Source: Collinsella aerofaciens
GTDB lineage: Bacteria > Actinomycetota > Coriobacteriia > Coriobacteriales > Coriobacteriaceae
NCBI RefSeq assembly: GCF_902364355.1
Contig: NZ_CABJDK010000001.1
Span: forward strand, 182,264-246,263
Length of the DNA stretch: 64,000 bases
Reading direction: 5' to 3'
This document shows, piece after piece, positions 57,167 through 64,000 of the stretch. Within the stretch, counting starts at the first letter, position 1; every line of letters starts with the position of its first letter. The notes beneath the pieces were generated by a model, which saw only the letters and a program-made list of their open reading frames with translations, did not search any database and was not told where the DNA came from. The position numbers were made by a program, and so were the translations under genes.

Positions 57167-58314
57167 TTAGGCAGATGGAACCTCCGCATCGGCGTTGCCG
57201 GTAGCCCAACGGTGATAGCCAATCACAAACGGATCCAGATCGCCATCGTCAAGAACGGCCTCGACGTTGCTGGTCTCCACGCCCGTGCGCAGGTCCTTAA
57301 CCATCTGGTACGGGTAGAGCACGTAGCTGCGGATCTGGTTGCCAAAACCAATCGTGGTCTTGGGTCCGCGAATCTCGTCCAGAGCCTCGGCACGCTTCTC
57401 GAGCTCAATCTCGTACAGGCGAGCCTTGAGGATCTGCATGCACGCGGCCTTGTTCTGGATCTGGCTGCGCTCGTTTTGGCAGGTAACCACAATGCCGCTG
57501 GGGAAATGCGTCACGCGCACGGCGGAGTCGGTGGTGTTTACGCCCTGGCCACCCGGGCCACTTGCGTGGTACACGTCGACGCGGATGTCGTCGGGGTTGA
57601 TCTCGATATCGATATCGTCGGGCAGCACCGGAATGACCTCGACGCCGGCAAACGTGGTCTGGCGGCGCTTCTTGTCGTCGGTGGGGCTAATGCGCACCAG
57701 GCGGTGGACACCGGCCTCGGCGCGAAGCATGCCAAAAGCATCCTTGCCTTCGACGGTAAAGGTCGCGCGATCAATGCCAATGACCTCGGCCGCGGGGCAA
57801 TCGTTGATGGTGACCTTCCAACCGCGGCGCTGGCAGTACTTCATGTACATCTTAAAGAGCATGAAGGTCCAGTCCTGGGCCTCCAAACCACCCTGCCCGG
57901 GCTTGATGGTTACAATCGCGTCGCCATGGTCGAACTCCCCGGTAAACCAGCTCGCAAGCTCAAGCTCGTCGATGGCGCGGGCCAGGCGTTCTGCCGTAGC
58001 GGCAGCCTCCTCGCGCAATGCGACGGCGTCGGGGTCATCCCCCATCTCCTCGGCAAGCTCCAGCGCGGCGCGGGCATCGGAAAGCTCGCCGCGCGCGGTG
58101 TCCACGGCAGCGATATCCTCTTTAGCGCGTGCAATCTCCTCCATCGTGGCGCGAGCGGCGTCGGCGTCATCCCAAAAACCCGGGGCGACGCTTTTGGCCT
58201 CGAGCTCCGTTACGCGGGTGCGCTTCTCGTCCAAATGGAGGTACGACTCGACCTCGCCGAGCCGGTCCGCAAACGCGTCCAGCTCGGCGGGCGTTACCTC
58301 TAAAGCCTCAGCCA

Positions 58315-58315
<1 letters not shown>
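57167..58315 (-). CDS. prfB: peptide chain release factor 2
   Basis: 382 residues in one uninterrupted frame, with no programmed frameshift site. The GGQ catalytic motif is at about 255-257 (SGPGGQGVNTTDSAVR). The region RLVRISPTDDKKRRQTTF holds the stop-codon recognition tripeptide, which reads SPT (210-212) instead of the usual SPF. Other RF2 features such as ERSQIQNKAA and SYVLYPYQMVKDLRT are normal. The ATG shares one base with the secA stop (TAATG), implying coupled translation. Confidence 0.93.
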
Positions 58316-61122
<2,807 letters not shown>

Positions 61123-61252
61123 GTGGTTTTCCTTTTTGGCCATCGCCCACGCCGTGCAGCTGCGGACGAGTTAAACACAGATGATTGTACTTTAGCCAAA
61201 CAAGGCGCGGCCTATACGGTCGAGCTCGACCGCCACGTAATAACTACGACCA

Positions 61253-61287
61253 ACCTGCCACAATGGGACAGGTTAATTTTGGCAGGT
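61253..61287. repeat. inverted repeat, CCTGCCA/GGGACAGGT family
   Basis: ACCTGCCA (61253-61260) and TGGCAGGT (61280-61287) pair around a central GGGACAGGTTAATTT. It is nearly identical to 49121-49159. It lies upstream of secA. The rest of 61123-61354 shows nothing recognisable apart from a secA promoter that must be there. Confidence 0.65.
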
Positions 61288-61359
61288 CTATCTGGGCAAA
61301 CGCCGCCTCTCTGCCATGTGGTGTCATGGGGAAAGGTTAGTTTGCACTAATTTAAAAAG

Positions 61360-61395
61360 AAAAAGGGCCGCGCACCCAAATGGATGCACGGCCCT
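61360..61395 (-). terminator. rho-independent terminator of rpmE
   Basis: AGGGCCGCGCA (61364-61374) pairs with TGCACGGCCCT (61385-61395). The minus strand continues TTTTTCTTTTT. Confidence 0.88.
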
Positions 61396-61432
61396 CATGC
61401 CATGAATGCGAGCGATTCTCTCGGCGAGCTAT

Positions 61433-61846
61433 TTACTCAGCAGCCTCGGTGGTCTCGGCCTCGGCAGCGGCCTCCTCGACGGGAGCCTCGGCGGCCTGCT
61501 TGGCAGCCTCCTCGGCGAACTTAGCGGCACGCTTAGCCTTCTCGGCAGCCTTAGCCTCAGCGGCGGCCTTGCGAGCGGCCTCGGCCTCAGCAGCCTTGGC
61601 GGCCTTGGCAGCCTTGGCCTCCTCAGCCTTCTTGAGCTGGGCGGCAGCGGCGCCACCGAACTTGTCGGCGAAGCGCTGGACGCGTCCACCGGTGTCGACG
61701 AACTTCTGCTGGCCGGTGTAGAACGGGTGGCACTCGTTGCAAAGCTCGACCTTCATCTCGGACACGGTAGCGTGCGTCTTGAAGGTGTTGCCGCAGGAGC
61801 ACGTCACCGTGCACTCGACATACTGGGGATGGATACCCTGCTTCAT
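61433..61846 (-). CDS. rpmE: ribosomal protein bL31 with Ala/Lys/Glu-rich tail
   Basis: 137 residues; ordinary bL31 is about 66-80. Residues 1-72 are a zinc-type (C+) L31 with ligands at about C16, C18, C36 and C39 and the [20 protein letters not shown] signature. From about 72 on the chain is an Ala/Lys/Glu-rich, probably helical tail. ATG 61846 follows AGGAG. It is a single-gene transcript with its own terminator. Confidence 0.93.
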   Translation of the reverse strand: MKQGIHPQYVECTVTCSCGNTFKTHATVSEMKVELCNECHPFYTGQQKFVDTGGRVQRFADKFGGAAAAQLKKAEEAKAAKAAKAAEAEAARKAAAEAKAAEKAKRAAKFAEEAAKQAAEAPVEEAAAEAETTEAAE

Positions 61847-62212
61847 GGTAGGACTCCTTATTGGTCAGGCGCTGGTTACCGATCAGCGCATAAGGCGTCT
61901 TGGTTTCCGACCAAGACAACAAACTCGGTTATGGTACCACGGCGCCGCGCGTCCCACAAAAGGTTCACGGTCTTTTCGGAACGACACGAATCTGACCCAT
62001 CGAAACACATCTCCACCGTTCCTTCAACTGGGAAAATGCCGTCCCCGGGGCTTGAGAAGGGCCCCGGGGACGTTCGACTGACTGCGGGAACGGCCTTTCC
62101 GCTCAATGTGTTCGGCTGAGATCGGAAATCAACCAAACTGAACCAGGTTCAGCTGGCATGGTTAAAAACGGGGGCGACGCTTTTGCGTCGCCCCTCGTCC
62201 CAGCCGGTTGCT
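61847..62212. other. intergenic region with hairpins, no gene
   Basis: It holds the rpmE promoter region, a GC-rich dyad GTCCCCGGGGC...GCCCCGGGGAC (62041-62071), a small dyad CTGAACC-A-GGTTCAG (62138-62152) and a terminator at its right end. No open frame with a ribosome site is present. Confidence 0.5.
62164..62194 (-). terminator. rho-independent terminator
   Basis: GGGGCGACGC (62171-62180) pairs with GCGTCGCCCC (62185-62194) around TTTT. The minus strand continues CGTTTTT. It ends the secreted-protein/ABC operon. Confidence 0.88.
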
Positions 62213-62557
62213 TTAGTTGTACACACGGTAGTTACACTTGAACTGGGTTATGTGTCCATAGTTGGAGCGGTACCAACCCGACGTATAGCTGATTGCCTCT
62301 GCGCCTAGATAGTCGTAGCCCTTGTTGTAGCGAAGCTGACGGTAGGTCGTGTCGTACTCTGCTACGTAAAACGTGTCTCCAGAGAAGGCTTTGTACCGGT
62401 CCTTAACCGTCGAAGCCATGTACGCGGGTTCGACATCGCCTTTCTCCCCGTTGAGCGCATAGACGGGTGCCGCGATTCCGCATAAAGCCGTTGCCACGAG
62501 GATGGCGTAGACAGCCATGCGCGACGCATTGGACTTCAGCTGTTCAAATAGTTTCAT
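62213..62557 (-). CDS. small secreted protein of unknown function
   Basis: 114 residues. A signal peptide (basic N-terminus, hydrophobic AVYAILVATALCGIAAPVYA) should leave a mature chain of about 75 residues rich in Tyr, Asn and Gly (RYNKGYDYLGAEAISYTSGWY). No cysteine pattern or enzyme motif is seen. ATG 62557 follows GAGGTG, and the gene overlaps the end of the upstream ABC transporter gene by about one codon. Being last in an operon with an ABC transporter it could be an exported peptide or bacteriocin-like product, but I cannot assign a family. Confidence 0.6.
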   Translation of the reverse strand: MKLFEQLKSNASRMAVYAILVATALCGIAAPVYALNGEKGDVEPAYMASTVKDRYKAFSGDTFYVAEYDTTYRQLRYNKGYDYLGAEAISYTSGWYRSNYGHITQFKCNYRVYN

Positions 62558-62558
62558 G

Positions 62559-64000
62559 TCATTCACCTCGCTCGTATGTATCGAGGTATTCCTGCTTGAG
62601 CGTCTGCGAGGACGACTTGATCTTTTCCACGAGCGTGCCGGCTTCGATGAAGTAGAACGAGTTGGTGAGGTCTGCCAGGTCGTCGAGTAGATGGCTTGAA
62701 ATGAGCACGCTGCGTCCCCGCGCCACTTCGCTGCGCATCGCGTCGCAGGAGGTTTTCCGTTTTCCCGGATCGAGGCCGTTCAGCGGTTCATCGAGGATGA
62801 GGTACGGGCAATCGGTCGATATCGCCATGGCAAGCTTTACCTGCTGCTTCATTCCTGTCGAGAGTTTACGGGTCGGCTTGTCGAGATATGGGGAGATTCC
62901 GAGGGAGTCGCAGAGCGAGTCGATGTCGGCGGCCGATTTCCACGCCTCCCTAACGAAAGCAAGGTGCTCGATGGCCGATAGCGTGGGATAGAGATCCGCG
63001 CTGCCCGAAGAGCTCAGGTAGACGAGTTCTGCAAATTCGGCTGATCGACGTTGGCAGATTCCGTCTGCCGCCAGGCTTCCCGAGCGGATGCGGGTGGGAA
63101 ATTGGCCCGACAGCGCTTCAAGAAGGGTGGTTTTCCCCGAGCCGTTGGGAGCAACGAGGCCCGCCGCCGTTCCCGGGCTCAGGAAAAGCGACCCGATTGA
63201 AAGTATCGTCGTGCTCCCGTATCCCACGCTCGCGTCTAGAAGCTCGAGCCCATGGTGCTTTTTAGCGGGTCCAGCCTGTTTGGGCGAACGTGCCGCAACG
63301 GCGCCGACCGCAAAAAGGACCGCGACGTATATCAGGGCCACGGCAAGCATCGATGCGCTGCCTGAACCGGAGCCAATGAATTCTGTCGGGAAGCATCCTA
63401 CGTAGCCCGTGGCCTCGATAGGCGAGAACACGGCCAGCGGCAGGAGCCCGAGCACGGCATTATGCTCCAGCGCCGAATCGGACAGCAACGGGAATGCCGG
63501 GGCCGCGACAAGCAGCGCTGAGGTAAGGGGGCCTGCGAAGACGCGCCTCGTTGCGGTCGATAGGACGGCGGAGCAAACGGATATCAAGGTTCCGCCCGCA
63601 AGCAGCGCGAGAAGCAGGGTCGTGAAGACGTTTCCCGCGGTCGTGGTGGCAAGCGCGCCGTCATGGAAGAAGGCGATCGGGTACCCAATTTGCCCGAAGC
63701 CGTTTAGGACCAAGGCGTAAATGCCCCCGGGTGCGAGGCCGGCGAGGAGCATCGCGGTCCCCGCGACGATTATCGAAAACACGATCTGGATAAGGCGCCG
63801 GAATTTGGGCGCGGGCGCCTTTGCCGCCAGGGTCCCGGGCCTTGTGGCGCCGAGCACGAGTATCGACGAGAGAAGGAAGGGGATGAAGGGAAGGAAAGAC
63901 GGCGCCGTGGCAATGGCGTAAGGCAGGAAGGAAAGGAATGGCAGGTCGTTTGCGGAGGCCGGGATATCCGTGATGCCGGAGCTGCTCAGGGCACGGCAAT
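62559..64000 (-). CDS. fused ABC transporter permease-ATPase, 5' end outside the window
   Basis: The frame is open to the window edge, so at least 480 residues are coded and the start lies beyond 64000. The visible N-terminal part is a multi-span membrane domain (YAIATAPSFLPFIPFLLSSIL, then at least five more spans). The C-terminal 200 residues are an ABC ATPase: Walker A APNGSGKTTL, signature LSTGMKQQ, Walker B YLILDEPLNGLDP and an SSHLLDDL switch. The ATPase type (GLDPGKRK) is that of drug, lantibiotic or peptide exporters. It is followed by the small secreted-protein gene. Confidence 0.85.
   Translation of the reverse strand, partial: CRALSSSGITDIPASANDLPFLSFLPYAIATAPSFLPFIPFLLSSILVLGATRPGTLAAKAPAPKFRRLIQIVFSIIVAGTAMLLAGLAPGGIYALVLNGFGQIGYPIAFFHDGALATTTAGNVFTTLLLALLAGGTLISVCSAVLSTATRRVFAGPLTSALLVAAPAFPLLSDSALEHNAVLGLLPLAVFSPIEATGYVGCFPTEFIGSGSGSASMLAVALIYVAVLFAVGAVAARSPKQAGPAKKHHGLELLDASVGYGSTTILSIGSLFLSPGTAAGLVAPNGSGKTTLLEALSGQFPTRIRSGSLAADGICQRRSAEFAELVYLSSSGSADLYPTLSAIEHLAFVREAWKSAADIDSLCDSLGISPYLDKPTRKLSTGMKQQVKLAMAISTDCPYLILDEPLNGLDPGKRKTSCDAMRSEVARGRSVLISSHLLDDLADLTNSFYFIEAGTLVEKIKSSSQTLKQEYLDTYERGE

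Noticed and set aside
62213..62557. Lactococcin 972-family bacteriocin
   Set aside because: The operon layout is suggestive, but the mature sequence lacks the recognisable Trp/Gly and Ser/His pattern of that family.

Overview
The window is GC-rich, densely coded bacterial DNA. Gene content points to an anaerobic gut actinobacterium of the class Coriobacteriia, most likely Collinsella or a near relative (inference, not tested by database search). Supporting evidence is an [FeFe]-hydrogenase with a flavoprotein partner, several sugar PTS systems, 4Fe-4S and rubredoxin redox proteins, a YgiQ-type radical SAM protein, an FtsE with a long extension, and a split transketolase. I count about 50 protein genes (one frameshifted, one running off the right edge) and two tRNA genes.

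Layout. 1-6.8 kb: lactaldehyde reductase-type fucO, an AT-richer LURP-one-like gene, a YoaK-family membrane protein, YgiQ, a CPBP protease and an orphan RelB/DinJ antitoxin. 6.8-12.9 kb: one tightly packed leftward operon joining a NuoF/GltD-hybrid flavoprotein, an [FeFe]-hydrogenase, a Tat-type lipoprotein binding protein and a fused ABC permease-ATPase. 13.1-17.7 kb: a PTS operon for alpha-glucosides (EIIA, BglG-type antiterminator, EIICB, GH4 6-phospho-alpha-glucosidase). 17.9-21.6 kb: an EFR1-like flavodoxin/ferredoxin and a DEAD-box helicase with a 300-residue RG-rich tail. 22.1-25.2 kb: copA-copZ-csoR with a CsoR-type operator. 25.3-29.7 kb: a zinc-ribbon membrane protein, an amidohydrolase, a PD-(D/E)XK nuclease-like gene and an unknown gene. 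30-36.3 kb: gltBD. 36.8-38.9 kb: gpmA and an Nramp transporter. 39.3-42 kb: rubredoxin, flavin reductase, smpB, a TPR protein and tRNA-Glu/tRNA-Gln. 42.2-47.6 kb: a small hypothetical gene, an ArsC/Spx-like protein and an N-acetylmuramic acid salvage cluster (murR-murQ-murP-mupG) whose regulator is frameshifted. 47.8-53.7 kb: VanZ-like protein, serine recombinase, RNase R, FtsX and FtsE. 54.1-62 kb: split transketolase, a YitT-family protein, prfB, secA and rpmE. 62.2-64 kb: a small secreted protein and a fused ABC transporter cut by the window edge.

How the genes work together. Two sugar systems feed glycolysis. MurP carries no EIIA domain, so it must borrow one, perhaps the EIIA at 17.1 kb. 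The hydrogenase operon would dispose of fermentation electrons. GltBD assimilates ammonia. Flavin reductase plus rubredoxin looks like a two-gene version of clostridial high-molecular-weight rubredoxin. CopA, CopZ and CsoR form a self-contained copper-export circuit.

The most striking unexplained structure is a family of 15 palindromic units, almost all 57 nt, with arms reading GTCTCRATCTGTAACA and its complement. They sit in five intergenic arrays (21.8, 27.4, 28.8, 36.4 and 38.9 kb) with a regular period of about 80 nt. The arms covary between A-T and G-C versions, and the arrays bracket particular genes, including the nuclease-like gene. Other notable items are an RF2 whose SPF tripeptide reads SPT, a 128-nt intergenic hairpin at 53.8 kb, and further dispersed inverted repeats.
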